Shown: positions 1 to 9,427 of the stretch, piece by piece
Numbering within the stretch: the stretch's first letter is position 1
How the letters are laid out: each line of letters starts with the position of its first letter
Assembly (NCBI RefSeq): GCF_022012475.1
Contig: NZ_JAKLWS010000003.1
Coordinates: forward strand, 186,001 to 250,000
Direction: 5' to 3'
DNA: 64,000 bases
Origin: Rhodohalobacter sulfatireducens
GTDB lineage: Bacteria > Bacteroidota > Rhodothermia > Balneolales > Balneolaceae
Program-made: the position numbers and the translations under genes
Notes under the pieces: model-generated
Told to the model about the DNA's origin: nothing
Database searches by the model: none
Seen by the model: only the letters and a program-made list of their open reading frames with translations

Positions 1-4
1 TGTT

Positions 5-1207
5 TTAAAGCGAAAAAGAAAGCTGAGCTTTCTTTACAATTTCATCTCCAATGGACAAGCCTGCCGTAGCCGCCGGACTCGGAGCGTTCAAAACATGAAT
101 TTCGCGGTCGGTGGTCTCAAAATAAAAATCATCTAATAGCTCACCGTCTGGTTTTAAAGCCATCGCGCGAACACCGGAGGGAGAGTTTTTAATGTCATTG
201 AGTGTAATCGAGGGGATTAATTTCTGCAGGTTCTTTAAAAACCCACTTTTGGAGAAGGATCGGTAGATCTCATCAAGCCCCATCTGCCAGTGTTTGCCGG
301 CCAATTTCCAGAATCCCGGATAATCAAAAGTTTCGAGGGTATCTTTCAGGTCAAAAGAGGTCTTATTGTACCCTTCTCGTTTAAAAGCAAAAACGGCGTT
401 CGGCCCGCATTCAACCCCTCCGAGAGCCATACGGGTAAAATGAACCCCCAGGAATGGAAACTCGGGATTGGGCATCGGGTAGATCAACCCTTTTACTTTA
501 TGTTCGGCCTCGGGTGTTAGCTCAAAATACTCACCCCGGAAAGGCACTATTTTAATGTCCGGTTTTATACCTGAAGCTTTTGCAACCCGATCGCTGTGGA
601 GGCCTGTACAGTTTATAAAGTGTTTTGCCTGGAAACTCTCCTTTCGGGATTGGACTGTTAAACATCCATTCGTCTGATGCACAGCTTTCACCGGAGTATC
701 AAACAACACAGAATTATTGGCCTCATTGAGTTTTTGATGCAGTGAGCGGCAAACTCCGGCATAATCAACAATACCGGAACAGGGGACGTGAATGGCCTGA
801 ACACCGGCTACGTAAGGCTCAATTTCTTTCAGTTCACTTTCATCAATGAGGCGGATATCTTCAATTTCATTTTGAAGTCCTCTTTCAAAAAGGTTATGCA
901 ATCGCGGCAGATCTTTAGCTTCAGAGGCTACAATTACTTTTCCGCAAATTTCATGCTCAATACCATTTTCCCGGCAGTATTTAACAATCTGATGACGTCC
1001 ATCTACACAGTTCTTTGCCTTGTAACTTCCGGGCTGATAATAGATACCCGAGTGTAATACTCCTGAATTATGACCGGTTTGATGAGCAGCAACCCGATCT
1101 TCTTTTTCGAGAACAAGAATAGAGGCATCCGGAAATTTTTTTGTGAGTTTGTAAGCCGTCGATAATCCAACAATACCGGCTCCGGCTACCAAAAAATCGT
1201 AAACCAT
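5..1207 (-). CDS. lhgO: L-2-hydroxyglutarate oxidase (FAD-dependent)
   Basis: Probable FAD-dependent enzyme that oxidises L-2-hydroxyglutarate to 2-oxoglutarate, a metabolite-repair and carbon-catabolism step at the membrane or respiratory chain. The 400-residue length is normal for the family. The N-terminus has the dinucleotide-binding GxGxxG at residues 9-14 (VAGAGIVGLS) and the ribose-binding acid E34 at the end of the second strand. The segment HNSGVLHSGIYY near residue 45 is characteristic of the LhgO branch of the DAO superfamily. The gene is complete; its stop lies 5 bases from the window edge, so downstream neighbours are unseen. It is divergent from the thioredoxin lipoprotein gene. 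A related glycerol-3-phosphate or D-amino-acid oxidase is a less likely alternative. Confidence 0.9.
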   Translation of the reverse strand: MVYDFLVAGAGIVGLSTAYKLTKKFPDASILVLEKEDRVAAHQTGHNSGVLHSGIYYQPGSYKAKNCVDGRHQIVKYCRENGIEHEICGKVIVASEAKDLPRLHNLFERGLQNEIEDIRLIDESELKEIEPYVAGVQAIHVPCSGIVDYAGVCRSLHQKLNEANNSVLFDTPVKAVHQTNGCLTVQSRKESFQAKHFINCTGLHSDRVAKASGIKPDIKIVPFRGEYFELTPEAEHKVKGLIYPMPNPEFPFLGVHFTRMALGGVECGPNAVFAFKREGYNKTSFDLKDTLETFDYPGFWKLAGKHWQMGLDEIYRSFSKSGFLKNLQKLIPSITLNDIKNSPSGVRAMALKPDGELLDDFYFETTDREIHVLNAPSPAATAGLSIGDEIVKKAQLSFSL

Positions 1208-1371
1208 TAGTAGTGTGTTTTAAATTCAAACGCTATAAATATAAGAATTGTATTAAGTATTCACACGATTTAATACTGCTGAAATGTTGAAAGAAAGCCG
1301 TTAGAGAATCGTTAAACATTTTAGGTTAAATCCTGTTATTTTAAACGACCAAACTTTTAGGAATATTTAGT

Positions 1372-1917
1372 ATGAAGAGAATCAGTTTATTTTTGATAGT
1401 TCTGCTACCAGTTTTTCTCTACGGATGTGGAGGAGAATCTAATTCGCAGTCTGAAAATCAGGCTCAAAACCAGGAAGATGAAACGGAAGAGAGCATTGTT
1501 CAAAACGCTGTGTTCACCGATCTGGATGGCAACGAAGTGAGCATAGATGCATATGAAGGAAAGCTCATTCTTATTGATTTTTGGGAAACGTGGTGTGGTC
1601 CATGTCTGCAGGTATTCCCGGCAATGCAAGATCTGCGCGAGGAATATCCGGAAAAATTTGATGTACTGGCAGTTACAGTCGGAATGAATGAAGGTCCGGA
1701 GGAAGCCCGCGTATTCGCTGAACGAAATGATTATGATTTTGAATTTCTGTATGATGAAAATAAAGTTTTCCAAAGGTTAGGAGGCCGTGGAATTCCTTTT
1801 AAAGTTTTTGTTGACCCTGATGGGAACCTGGTTTCCATTGAGATGGGGTCTTATGGGCGAGAGGAGGATTATAAAAAAACGAAAGATTTGATCGCTCAAT
1901 ATTTTGAGATAGATTAG
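1372..1917 (+). CDS. TlpA/ResA-like thioredoxin-fold lipoprotein
   Basis: Extracytoplasmic thiol-disulfide oxidoreductase. Residues 1-18 form a lipoprotein signal peptide ending in a lipobox (FLYGC, with C19 as the lipidated cysteine). A Q/N/E-rich linker (about 22-42) follows, then a thioredoxin fold of the AlkA/TlpA type. The active site WCGPC has C75 and C78, and the cis-proline loop GIPFKVF lies near residue 147. Members of this family keep cysteines reduced for cytochrome c maturation or repair oxidised envelope proteins; the exact client is not shown here. The ATG start gives a perfect signal peptide. It lies 75 bp upstream of ahcY on the same strand, possibly co-transcribed, although the functions are unrelated. 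Confidence 0.88.
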   Translation: MKRISLFLIVLLPVFLYGCGGESNSQSENQAQNQEDETEESIVQNAVFTDLDGNEVSIDAYEGKLILIDFWETWCGPCLQVFPAMQDLREEYPEKFDVLAVTVGMNEGPEEARVFAERNDYDFEFLYDENKVFQRLGGRGIPFKVFVDPDGNLVSIEMGSYGREEDYKKTKDLIAQYFEID

Positions 1918-1992
1918 AAAACTTTTTTCGGAGTCGAACCTTTTGTGATTCACAACTGTTTTAACGTAAAATTTTAAACCAATAAACAAGTA

Positions 1993-3294
1993 ATGGAACA
2001 ACAAGTAGAAAAATTACCGTACAAAGTTAAAGACATTGGGCTTGCTAAGTTCGGTCGTCAGGAGATTGCTCTCGCTGAAGCAGAGATGCCGGGACTGATG
2101 GCAACCCGTGAAGAATTTGGAGATTCAAAACCACTAAAGGGTGCCCGGATTGCAGGTTGCTTGCATATGACTGTACAGACTGCCGTTTTGATTGAAACAT
2201 TGGTTGAGCTCGGGGCCGAAGTTCAGTGGTCGTCTTGTAATATTTATTCCACTCAAGATCATGCAGCTGCCGCCATTGCGAAATCTGGTGTTCCCGTATA
2301 TGCATGGAAAGGGATGAGTGAAGAAGAGTATGACTGGTGCATTGAGCAGACCCTATTCTTTGAAGACGGCAAACCGTTGAATATGATTTTGGATGACGGC
2401 GGCGACCTCACCAATATGGTGTTAGATGACTATCCTGAACTGACAAAAAATATCCGCGGAATTTCTGAGGAGACAACGACGGGTGTGCTCCGATTATACG
2501 ACCGGAAGAAAAATGGCACCCTAACGATCCCGGCTATAAATGTAAACGATTCGGTAACAAAGTCTAAGTTTGACAACAAGTATGGTTGCCGTGAATCTTG
2601 TGCCGATGCCATTCGCCGGGCTACTGATGTTATGATGGCCGGAAAAGTTGCTGTTGTAGCCGGTTACGGTGATGTTGGGAAAGGTTCTGCCGCTTCCCTG
2701 AGAGGGGCAGGTGCGCGTGTGATCGTGACTGAAATTGACCCCATCTGTGCACTCCAGGCTGCAATGGACGGTTATGAAGTTAAACGCATGACAGATGCGG
2801 CGAAAGAGGGAGACATCTTTATAACTGCAACAGGGAACAAAGACATTCTCACTGAAGAACATTTCAGATTAATGAAAGACAAAGCAATTGTCGGTAACAT
2901 TGGTCACTTTGACAATGAGATTGACGTGAAATGGCTGAAGGACAATGCTGAGGAAGAGAATATCAAGCCTCAGGTAGATCTTTTCAGGTTTGAAGATGGC
3001 AAAGAGCTGATTCTTCTTTCACAAGGCCGCCTGATGAACCTGGGCAATGCTACGGGGCATCCAAGCTTTGTGATGAGTAATAGTTTCACCAATCAAACAC
3101 TCGCCCAGATTGCACTCTGGAATGAGGAATTTGACGTGGATGTACACGTTTTACCAAAACATCTCGACGAGAAAGTAGCGCGACTGCACCTTCAAAAAAT
3201 TGGTGTGGATTTAGAGGAACTCACTGAAGATCAATCTGAATATATAGGAGTTCCAAAAGAAGGGCCATATAAACCAGATCATTACAGATATTGA
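1993..3294 (+). CDS. ahcY: S-adenosylhomocysteinase
   Basis: Cytoplasmic NAD-dependent enzyme that splits S-adenosylhomocysteine into adenosine and homocysteine, removing the product inhibitor of methyltransferases. The 433 residues match the bacterial family. The NAD-binding loop reads [18 protein letters not shown] (around residues 222-239), and the conserved substrate segment [13 protein letters not shown] precedes it. The typical C-terminal K..HYRY signature, needed for the tetramer and cofactor site, is intact (YKPDHYRY). The start codon is the first ATG after a 75-bp gap from the lipoprotein gene. No recognisable SAH riboswitch fits in this short leader. A strong intrinsic terminator follows at 3321. 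Confidence 0.97.
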   Translation: MEQQVEKLPYKVKDIGLAKFGRQEIALAEAEMPGLMATREEFGDSKPLKGARIAGCLHMTVQTAVLIETLVELGAEVQWSSCNIYSTQDHAAAAIAKSGVPVYAWKGMSEEEYDWCIEQTLFFEDGKPLNMILDDGGDLTNMVLDDYPELTKNIRGISEETTTGVLRLYDRKKNGTLTIPAINVNDSVTKSKFDNKYGCRESCADAIRRATDVMMAGKVAVVAGYGDVGKGSAASLRGAGARVIVTEIDPICALQAAMDGYEVKRMTDAAKEGDIFITATGNKDILTEEHFRLMKDKAIVGNIGHFDNEIDVKWLKDNAEEENIKPQVDLFRFEDGKELILLSQGRLMNLGNATGHPSFVMSNSFTNQTLAQIALWNEEFDVDVHVLPKHLDEKVARLHLQKIGVDLEELTEDQSEYIGVPKEGPYKPDHYRY

Positions 3295-3320
3295 TCTTTT
3301 GGCCTAACAATAAACAATTA

Positions 3321-3357
3321 AAAAGCCCGTCTTAAGTTCTCAGGACGGGCTTTTTTT
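3321..3357 (+). terminator. Rho-independent terminator of ahcY
   Basis: A GCCCGTC/GACGGGC stem (3325-3331 with 3344-3350) is flanked by an A tract upstream and seven Ts downstream. It lies 30 bp after the ahcY stop codon. Confidence 0.92.
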
Positions 3358-3363
3358 ATCAGT

Positions 3364-3650
3364 CAGGGGTAACTTAGACATGGTATTTTTAGAATCTGTA
3401 AAGAAATGTTTTTCATAAAAATCATTTAGATACAGCACTATAATTTGTGCCAATGAGAAAAAATACCATGTCTTTAAAGGTATAATATTTTTCCCCTTTG
3501 TAATTTTTTTGGGACATAGGTTACACCCGTTCGGAGACATGGTGTTTTTAGTAACATTAATACGTTTCAACCGTTCAACTTGCCTTATAGCATAGAGGTA
3601 CATTTATACATTAGGAAAAAATACCATGTCTTAAACTCGAGTTACCCCTC
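3364..3650. repeat. MITE/BIME-like element made of four alternating inverted repeats
   Basis: The motif AGACATGGTATTTTT occurs four times in alternating orientation: 3373-3393 (+), 3455-3477 (-), 3533-3554 (+, one mismatch) and 3611-3633 (-). The copies therefore form two tandem hairpins of about 100 bp. The outermost ends also carry the inverted sequence AGGGGTAAC (3365-3373 and 3641-3649). This looks like a miniature inverted-repeat element or a bacterial interspersed mosaic element between the convergent ahcY and yceI genes. The right end overlaps the yceI stop codon. No target-site duplication is visible, and no protein in it is convincing. Confidence 0.7.
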
Positions 3651-4184
3651 TTCCGTAAACTGAACATTCAGATCCAGTTTTACACTTTCCGAGACAACCA
3701 GGTTACCGGCTTCCGTTACGCCATTCCATTTTAGGCCAAATTCCTTTCGGTTGATAGTCCCTGTCACTTCAAACCCGGCTTTTGTATTTCCGTAGGGATC
3801 CTGAACAGTTCCGCCATAAACCGCATCCAGCTCAACCGGCTTCGTATTTCCACGGATGGTGAGATTGCCGATCAGTTTGTATTGACCGTCACCAATTTGT
3901 TTGAATGAAGTCGATTCAAATGTCAACTTCGGATGTTCTTCCGCATTGAAGAAGTCGTCTGATTTCAGGTGTGCATCCCGATCATTATTGTTTGTGTCGA
4001 TACTGTTGATATCTGCTTCGAAGTGGATGGAAGCGTCTTCAAATTCCTCTCCTTCCGTTTCAAGAGTTGCATCAAAACTGTTGAATTTCCCTGTTACAGT
4101 TGAGATAACAAGATGCTTCACTTTGAAGTTAATTTCAGAATGAGCTGTATCGATTGTCCATTTGGTAAGTGTTTCTGTTGCCAT
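3642..4184 (-). CDS. YceI-family lipid-binding protein
   Basis: YceI/polyisoprenoid-binding lipocalin-like beta barrel, 180 residues, the usual length without a signal peptide. The N-terminus WTIDTAHSEINFKVKHL is the classic family opening, and later segments (SDDFFNAEEHPKLTFES, LTIRGNTKPVELDA, NRKEFGL) match conserved strands. Family members bind isoprenoid or other amphiphilic molecules and are often linked to stress; the ligand here cannot be read from sequence. No secretion signal is seen, so it is probably cytoplasmic. The stop codon lies inside the end of the adjacent repeat element, so the last residues may have been remodelled by that insertion. Confidence 0.9.
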   Translation of the reverse strand: MATETLTKWTIDTAHSEINFKVKHLVISTVTGKFNSFDATLETEGEEFEDASIHFEADINSIDTNNNDRDAHLKSDDFFNAEEHPKLTFESTSFKQIGDGQYKLIGNLTIRGNTKPVELDAVYGGTVQDPYGNTKAGFEVTGTINRKEFGLKWNGVTEAGNLVVSESVKLDLNVQFTEEG

Positions 4185-4349
4185 TGCTTTACAATTATAA
4201 ATTAATATTTAATAGTTTAATATTAAACTAATTTAAAGCGACATAAGTTCCGGGACAAATAAATTTTATTGATGAAGACTATAGAGAGGCAGAAGAGAGG
4301 TTAGATTGCAGGGACAAATCTTGAATTGCCCCTGCGATTTGAATCGAAT

Positions 4350-5129
4350 TTATAATTCCATAATAGAAATGTTCTTAAACTGCACCAGTGATGGCGGGCT
4401 TACCCATTCGCCACTTTCATTTTGGCTGCCGTGATGTTGCAGCGCTATTTTACCTGATTCGGGGAGACCGGGCAGGTGCGCATGATCCAATACCTTATGA
4501 CCATTCAATTCAACGGTCAAGTATTCATCTTCAACAGTAATTATAAAAGTGTTCCACTCGCCAATATTATTGTCAGCATTGATCGATGGTGTTACACCGG
4601 CGCGAACAGCCCGAGGCATAGAAGAATCCATTCTATAACCATAGACTTCACCTGAACCGATTGGCCAGTTCCAGATGTTAACCTGGGCTTTTGAAGTTCC
4701 CCGGATATAAATTCCGGAATCAGAATCGGGTACCGCCATTCGGATCACTTCGCCATTTTCATCCAGTTTGTGAGATCCATCCGGCAACACGATAGGTACA
4801 TTAGGATTTGTGTAAGGTGTTTCCGTGATACGCCAGTCAACTTTCAGAACAAAATCTTCATACTCCTGGTCTGACCAGAGAGCCTTGTCTCCTTCGGCTT
4901 CACTCATTGCATCATAATCGATGACTCCATCTACTACTCTCCAGTGGCCGTTATCCCCTTCAGGAATCATCCATCCTGAGAGATCTTCTCCGTTAAAAAG
5001 AGTGACCCATTCATTTTGGGCAATGGTTTCATCTGAAGGCGTAGAGGTGAATGCAAATACAAAAATTAAGAGTGAAGCAGTACAGAGCGATATAATAATA
5101 TTAGTTGGATTAGGAAGAGCTTTCATCAA
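4350..5129 (-). CDS. Secreted DUF1080 (3-keto-disaccharide hydrolase-like) protein
   Basis: Exported protein of 259 residues. Residues 1-31 form a signal peptide with a hydrophobic core (IIISLCTASLLIFVFAF). The remainder is one DUF1080 concanavalin-like beta-sandwich beginning WVTLFNGEDLSGW, the family's standard opening, and ending with the conserved QHHGSQNESGEW and VQFKNISI segments. Family members are linked to glycan or 3-keto-glycoside hydrolysis in Bacteroidota and Planctomycetota. The substrate is unknown. It stands alone, divergent from the large protease gene, with a 260-bp AT-rich gap between them. Confidence 0.85.
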   Translation of the reverse strand: MMKALPNPTNIIISLCTASLLIFVFAFTSTPSDETIAQNEWVTLFNGEDLSGWMIPEGDNGHWRVVDGVIDYDAMSEAEGDKALWSDQEYEDFVLKVDWRITETPYTNPNVPIVLPDGSHKLDENGEVIRMAVPDSDSGIYIRGTSKAQVNIWNWPIGSGEVYGYRMDSSMPRAVRAGVTPSINADNNIGEWNTFIITVEDEYLTVELNGHKVLDHAHLPGLPESGKIALQHHGSQNESGEWVSPPSLVQFKNISIMEL

Positions 5130-5388
5130 TAAGTGTTTTAGTTAAAAGTTATGTAAAAGTCACAAGAAGACATTCTTAAAAGTAGTGTAGAAAAAAGGAT
5201 TCGACAAAAAAATAGAACAGAAAAGAATGAAAAAAAATGTGAAACAAATAAGGTTTTAGAACGTGTCCGTTGAGTGAATCAGCACAAGATTTGAAACAGA
5301 ACAATTATGACATCTTTTCTTCTTTTTCTAATTTGTGCTTTATACAATTTGCTCGAGAACAGATAAACATTAATTGAATTCTATTCTT

Positions 5389-8300
5389 ATGAAAAAGGGT
5401 ATTCTACTAATAGTTGCGTTATTTGTAGTATCGCAATCTGCGTTTGGTCAAATCAGTGCAAAATTAATGCAGTACATGGATGTCTCTGAAACAGACATTG
5501 TGTTTGTTTATGGAGGAGATATCTGGCTGGTTCCGAAAGAGGGGGGTACAGCAGTTCAGGTAACAAGATCGCAGGGTGTGGAGACATGGCCGAAATTTTC
5601 GCCGGATGGAGAACATATTGCATACACGGCAAGCTACAATGGTAACGATGATATTTACGTAATTCCCGTTGATGGAGGAATACCCACACGTGTAACTTAC
5701 CAGTCACACAGTGACCGAATGATTGAATGGCACCCGGATGGAGAACATCTTCTGTTTGCATCCAGAAGACACATGGGGCAGCGAGGTTCCAATAAGTTTT
5801 ATTTAGTGGATAAGGATGGTGGATTCCCGGAACAACTGGAAATACCATATGGCGAGTTGGCAAGTTATTCGCCGGATGGAAGTAAATTGGCGTATATAAC
5901 AAAAATCACGGAAAACTATCCCTTTAAACGTTACAAGGGTGGTTTGGAATCCGACATTCTGATTTATGATTCCGATGAAAATGAGGTTGAAAAAATTACC
6001 GATAACGAGATTAATGATGGCAAGCCGGCCTGGGCGGGAGATACGGTTTATTTCTTATCAGACCGCGGCGAGAATTTCAGACTGAATGTGTGGGCTTATA
6101 ACACTGAGACGGAAGAGACGACTCAGCTAACCGATTTCAGCGATTTCGACATTTCATTTCTTTCCGCCGGCCCAAGTGATCTTGTTTTTGAGGTTGGCGG
6201 TGAATTGTATTTGATGGATTTAGAGACCCATGAATATGAAACAGTGGATGTAAATGTAGTGAGCGATCTTTCCAACGAGATGCCCAGAAGTGAGAATGTG
6301 AGCAACAATATATCAAATATGACAGCCTCACCCGGTGGAAAACGAATTGTATTTGAAGCGCGGGGAGAACTTTTTAACGTTCCTGTTAAAGAAGGATTTT
6401 CAAAGAATCTTACAAAGTCGAGTGGAGCTTTTGACCGTGAACCTGCATGGTCGCCCAATGGTCAGCAAATCGCATACTGGAGTGATAAGAACGGCGAATA
6501 TGAAATTTATATCCGGGATGTAAACAGGGATTCAGAAGCACGCCGGTTGACAGATCGCGAAGAGGGCTATGGCTACAGGCTGTACTGGTCGCCCGATAGC
6601 GAAAAGATTGCTTTTATTGATGAGACGAATACAATCTATGTTATCGATGCAGAAAGTGGTGATGTAACCGAGGCGGGCGATACAAATTGGAATATCACGC
6701 ATAGTGGCCGTCAGGGATATTCTATTTCATGGTCGCCTGATTCTAAATGGCTCGGCTTCAGAAAAGGCCTTGATAATGCAAATAATGCTGTGATGCTTTT
6801 TGATACGGAAACCGAAGAACTGCACCAGGCTACCAGTGGATTTTACTCAGACAGTGATCCCGTATTTAGTACGGATGGGAAATACCTGTTCTATCTGACG
6901 AACCGCGAATTCGATGCCGCCTATTCCGACATGGACAACACCTGGATCTATCCCAACTCAACACGAATTGCAGCGGTAAGCCTTACATCTGATACGCCAA
7001 CACTCCTTCAACCAAAGAATGACGCATTGGACCTGGATGAAGAATCAGAAGAAGAGAGTACAGAAGAGGAGGCTTCTGAAGAGGAGGAGAACGTTGAAGA
7101 AGAAGAGAGTTCAACCAACATTGAGTTCGATGGTTTTGAGACACGAATTTCTATTCTCCCGCCCGCTGCCGGTAATATCGGCAACCTGATGCCTTTCGAG
7201 GGTAAACTGGCTTACTTGAGATATCCAAATACCGGCGCTAATAACGGTCCTCCAACATTGATGGCATACGACTTTGAGGAGAGGGAAGAGATCACCATTA
7301 TGGATGGAGTGAGCTCAGCCGTACAAACCGCTGATGGAAAGGCAATCCTAGTATCAAGCCGAGGTCAGTATGGAGTGATTCAGCCAATGCCGGGGCAAAG
7401 TATTGAAGAGCCGATTCCGACTGACGGTTTAGTGATGGACTTGGTTCCTAAAGAAGAGTGGCGGCAAATATTTAACGATACCTGGCGGCGATACCGCGAT
7501 TTCTTTTATGATCCGGAAATGCAGCAAGTGGACTGGGAAGAGATGCGAGACCGGTACGGAGCGTTGATCGATGATGCGCGAACCCGCTGGGATATCACAA
7601 ACATTCAATCGAATATGCAAGCTGAATTGAGTGCTGGACATACCTACACTGCCGGCGGCGATACCGAAAATGTAGAGTATCGCGGAACCGGTTACCTTGG
7701 AATCGACTGGGAGCTGGATGATGGCCTGTATCGAATCAAACGAATTGTAAAACCCGCTGCATGGGATACTGAAGTTCGCTCACCATTGGATCGTCCCGGA
7801 GTTGAGATCTCAGAAGGAGATTATATCCATGCGGTGAATGGTGTGGAATTAGACCCAAATAAAGATCCATATGCACCTTTTGAAGGATTAGACGGTGAAA
7901 CAGTATCGTTGACAGTGAGCAGCGATGGTGATTCAGAGAATGCCAGGGAAGTCATTGTTGAGACTTTGGATCAGGGTGAGGAGTCTCAATTGCGTTACCA
8001 GGAATGGGTTGAAGAGAATCGAAAGATGGTTGATTTACTTTCTGATGGCCAGTTGGGATATGTTTACATGTCGAACACCTCTTCTCAGGGGCAACTTGAA
8101 CTGGTTCGGATGTATTATGGTCAGCTCGACAAGAAGGGATTTATTATTGATGAGCGGTTTAACGGTGGCGGCCAATTGGCGGATCGATTTCTCGAGTTAA
8201 TGCAGCGTCCTGTTGTTTACAATCTGCATTGGCGCCATGGACGCGATCATACCCAACCCATCAAAACGAACACAGGTCCGATGGGAATGTTGATTAATGG

Positions 8301-8673
8301 CTGGGCCGGTTCCGGTGGAGATGCTTTGCCATGGGCATTCCAGGAACTTGAGGCCGGTCCCATTGTTGGGGAGCGAACCGTAGGAATTTTAGTAGGCCCT
8401 GCAACAGGACACCAGTTAGTTGATGGAGGTTTTATAACCGTTCCGGGTGCACGGCTCTATGATAACGACGGACATTGGTTCTGGGAAGGAGAGGGTGTTC
8501 GGCCTGATATAGAAGTTTGGGATGACCCGAATTTATTAATGGAAGGTCGCGATCCACAAATCGAAAGAGTTGTAGAAGAAGTGATGAGCCAGGTTGATGA
8601 AGACTCAAATGAAATGACACCGGCACCGGATTATGAAGACCGGACGGCAGATGGGCTGAGAGAAGAAAACTGA
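5389..8673 (+). CDS. Tricorn-like S41 peptidase with beta-propeller and PDZ domains
   Basis: Large exported protease of about 1095 residues. I chose the ATG at 5389, which starts a clean signal peptide (MKKGILLIVALFVVSQSAFG); a TTG 15 bases upstream only adds five residues. Domains in order: an N-terminal TolB/PD40-type beta-propeller (about 25-330) with repeated SPDG/SPNG strand motifs; a second propeller (about 330-540); a very acidic linker (about 545-575, mostly E/D/S); a tricorn C1-type region (about 690-760); a PDZ domain (about 765-860); and the S41 catalytic domain. The nucleophile is probably S975 in GWAGSGGDALPW. Homologues degrade peptides in the periplasm. No partner genes are adjacent. 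Confidence 0.92.
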   Translation: MKKGILLIVALFVVSQSAFGQISAKLMQYMDVSETDIVFVYGGDIWLVPKEGGTAVQVTRSQGVETWPKFSPDGEHIAYTASYNGNDDIYVIPVDGGIPTRVTYQSHSDRMIEWHPDGEHLLFASRRHMGQRGSNKFYLVDKDGGFPEQLEIPYGELASYSPDGSKLAYITKITENYPFKRYKGGLESDILIYDSDENEVEKITDNEINDGKPAWAGDTVYFLSDRGENFRLNVWAYNTETEETTQLTDFSDFDISFLSAGPSDLVFEVGGELYLMDLETHEYETVDVNVVSDLSNEMPRSENVSNNISNMTASPGGKRIVFEARGELFNVPVKEGFSKNLTKSSGAFDREPAWSPNGQQIAYWSDKNGEYEIYIRDVNRDSEARRLTDREEGYGYRLYWSPDSEKIAFIDETNTIYVIDAESGDVTEAGDTNWNITHSGRQGYSISWSPDSKWLGFRKGLDNANNAVMLFDTETEELHQATSGFYSDSDPVFSTDGKYLFYLTNREFDAAYSDMDNTWIYPNSTRIAAVSLTSDTPTLLQPKNDALDLDEESEEESTEEEASEEEENVEEEESSTNIEFDGFETRISILPPAAGNIGNLMPFEGKLAYLRYPNTGANNGPPTLMAYDFEEREEITIMDGVSSAVQTADGKAILVSSRGQYGVIQPMPGQSIEEPIPTDGLVMDLVPKEEWRQIFNDTWRRYRDFFYDPEMQQVDWEEMRDRYGALIDDARTRWDITNIQSNMQAELSAGHTYTAGGDTENVEYRGTGYLGIDWELDDGLYRIKRIVKPAAWDTEVRSPLDRPGVEISEGDYIHAVNGVELDPNKDPYAPFEGLDGETVSLTVSSDGDSENAREVIVETLDQGEESQLRYQEWVEENRKMVDLLSDGQLGYVYMSNTSSQGQLELVRMYYGQLDKKGFIIDERFNGGGQLADRFLELMQRPVVYNLHWRHGRDHTQPIKTNTGPMGMLINGWAGSGGDALPWAFQELEAGPIVGERTVGILVGPATGHQLVDGGFITVPGARLYDNDGHWFWEGEGVRPDIEVWDDPNLLMEGRDPQIERVVEEVMSQVDEDSNEMTPAPDYEDRTADGLREEN

Positions 8674-8774
8674 TCATTATGAAGTCTGTTTGAAAAGTTC
8701 TTTGTATTTTAAATGTATACTCTCTTTAAAAGGGAGGAGAGATCATTTAGAATGCAGAGAGAAAGGAGGATGCC

Positions 8775-9005
8775 ATGGAAGAACGTATCCTTGATAGACG
8801 ATCAGCACTTCAGGAACGTGTAAATATTATGAAAACCACTGGATACAGGGGGTTTCGATTATTTAAAAGTTCTCAAAAACCAGAATTTTCATACGAGGTA
8901 AGTGCATCCAACAGAAATGGACTTGTTATTATAGCTGTTGGAGACACACTCGATGAAGCCTATGAAAGCCTGATTGAGAGAATAGATTTCACGCTTGATA
9001 ATTGA
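8775..9005 (+). CDS. Small hypothetical protein
   Basis: Not a family I recognise. It encodes 76 residues preceded by an unusually strong ribosome-binding site (GAAAGGAGG, 8761-8769) six bases before the ATG, which makes a real gene likely. The protein is charged at the N-terminus. It then has a predicted beta-beta segment (FSYEVSASNRNGLVIIAVG) and a C-terminal helix (TLDEAYESLIERIDFTL). That layout resembles the small alpha/beta HicB-like or DUF1902 fold, but no toxin partner is adjacent, so a functional claim is not justified. It lies just upstream of the tRNA-Arg pair. Confidence 0.7.
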   Translation: MEERILDRRSALQERVNIMKTTGYRGFRLFKSSQKPEFSYEVSASNRNGLVIIAVGDTLDEAYESLIERIDFTLDN

Positions 9006-9087
9006 GAATTCTTTATTCAGATCACCATTTGATTGATATTTTCCGCATCACGGAGAATTAAGGGGATAGCTTTGGTTGTTTCCAAAG

Positions 9088-9115
9088 TTGAAAACGCTTA
9101 TTTTTCTAGTCTTTG
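9088..9115 (+). promoter_or_regulatory. Possible Bacteroidota-type promoter for tRNA-Arg(TCG)
   Basis: A TTG at 9088 and a TAGTCTTTG at 9107 roughly match the Bacteroidota -33 TTG and -7 TANNTTTG elements (one extra base in the latter). They sit 30-57 bp before the mature tRNA. This is inference from consensus only. Confidence 0.35.
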
Positions 9116-9144
9116 ATTTTTCAGGGAAACCTGAACTCTTATTT

Positions 9145-9218
9145 GCGCCCGTAGCTCAACTGGATAGAGCGTCTGACTTCGGATCAGAAGGTTGAGGGTT
9201 CAAATCCTTCCGGGCGTA
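9145..9218 (+). tRNA. tRNA-Arg (anticodon TCG)
   Basis: A full cloverleaf can be drawn. The acceptor GCGCCCG pairs with CGGGCGT, the D arm is GCTC..GAGC, the anticodon stem TCTGA/TCAGA has loop CTTCGGA (anticodon TCG), and the T arm GAGGG/CCTTC carries loop TTCAAAT. The discriminator base is A and CCA is not encoded. Length is 74 nt. Confidence 0.95.
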
Positions 9219-9221
9219 CTT

Positions 9222-9286
9222 ACTGAATATCGAATAGCGAACAAGGAATTTCGAATGTTGAAGTATTTCAGAATTCAATATTCAGT
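9222..9286. repeat. Palindromic interspersed repeat between the two tRNA genes
   Basis: ACTGAATAT at 9222-9230 is inverted at 9278-9286 (ATATTCAGT), with further CGAAT/ATTCG and GAATTTCGAATGTTGAAG-type words inside. This composition (strings of GAATATCGAAT and its complement) is typical of short palindromic repeats scattered in many Bacteroidota intergenic regions. It is probably non-coding; a reading frame through it is not convincing. Confidence 0.55.
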
Positions 9287-9311
9287 GTTCGACATTCGTC
9301 ATTATTCTTCT

Positions 9312-9385
9312 GCACCCGTAGCTCAACTGGATAGAGTACCTGACTACGAATCAGGCGGTTACAAGTTCGAATCTTGTCGGGTGTA
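9312..9385 (+). tRNA. tRNA-Arg (anticodon ACG), integration target
   Basis: The cloverleaf has acceptor GCACCCG/CGGGTGT, D arm GCTC..GAGT, anticodon stem CCTGA/TCAGG with loop CTACGAA (anticodon ACG, normally deaminated to ICG), and T arm ACAAG/CTTGT with loop TTCGAAT. Length is 74 nt without encoded CCA. The 3' half of this gene is duplicated 36.6 kb downstream, marking it as the attachment site of island 1. Confidence 0.96.
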
Positions 9386-9388
9386 CTT
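9341..9388. other. attL core of island 1 (tRNA 3' end)
   Basis: These 48 bases, from the anticodon stem to three bases past the mature tRNA end, are repeated without mismatch at 45960-46007. A direct repeat of a tRNA 3' end with a tyrosine integrase next to it is the standard signature of site-specific island integration. Confidence 0.93.
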
Positions 9389-9395
9389 TTCTTTT

Positions 9396-9427
9396 AAAGC
9401 CGGAAATTTAGCGATTTCCGGCTTTTT
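9396..9427 (+). terminator. Terminator downstream of tRNA-Arg(ACG)
   Basis: A perfect 12-bp stem (AAAGCCGGAAAT, 9396-9407, with 9414-9425) has a 6-nt loop and ends in a T tract. It begins eight bases after the att core, so it is island DNA that now terminates the chromosomal tRNA transcript. Confidence 0.9.

Noticed and set aside
3340-3603. Minus-strand frame of 87 codons between ahcY and yceI
   Set aside because: It lies inside the inverted-repeat element and overlaps the ahcY terminator; the product shows no protein-like pattern.
8775-9005. HicB-type antitoxin
   Set aside because: The fold prediction is only suggestive and no HicA-like partner is next to it.
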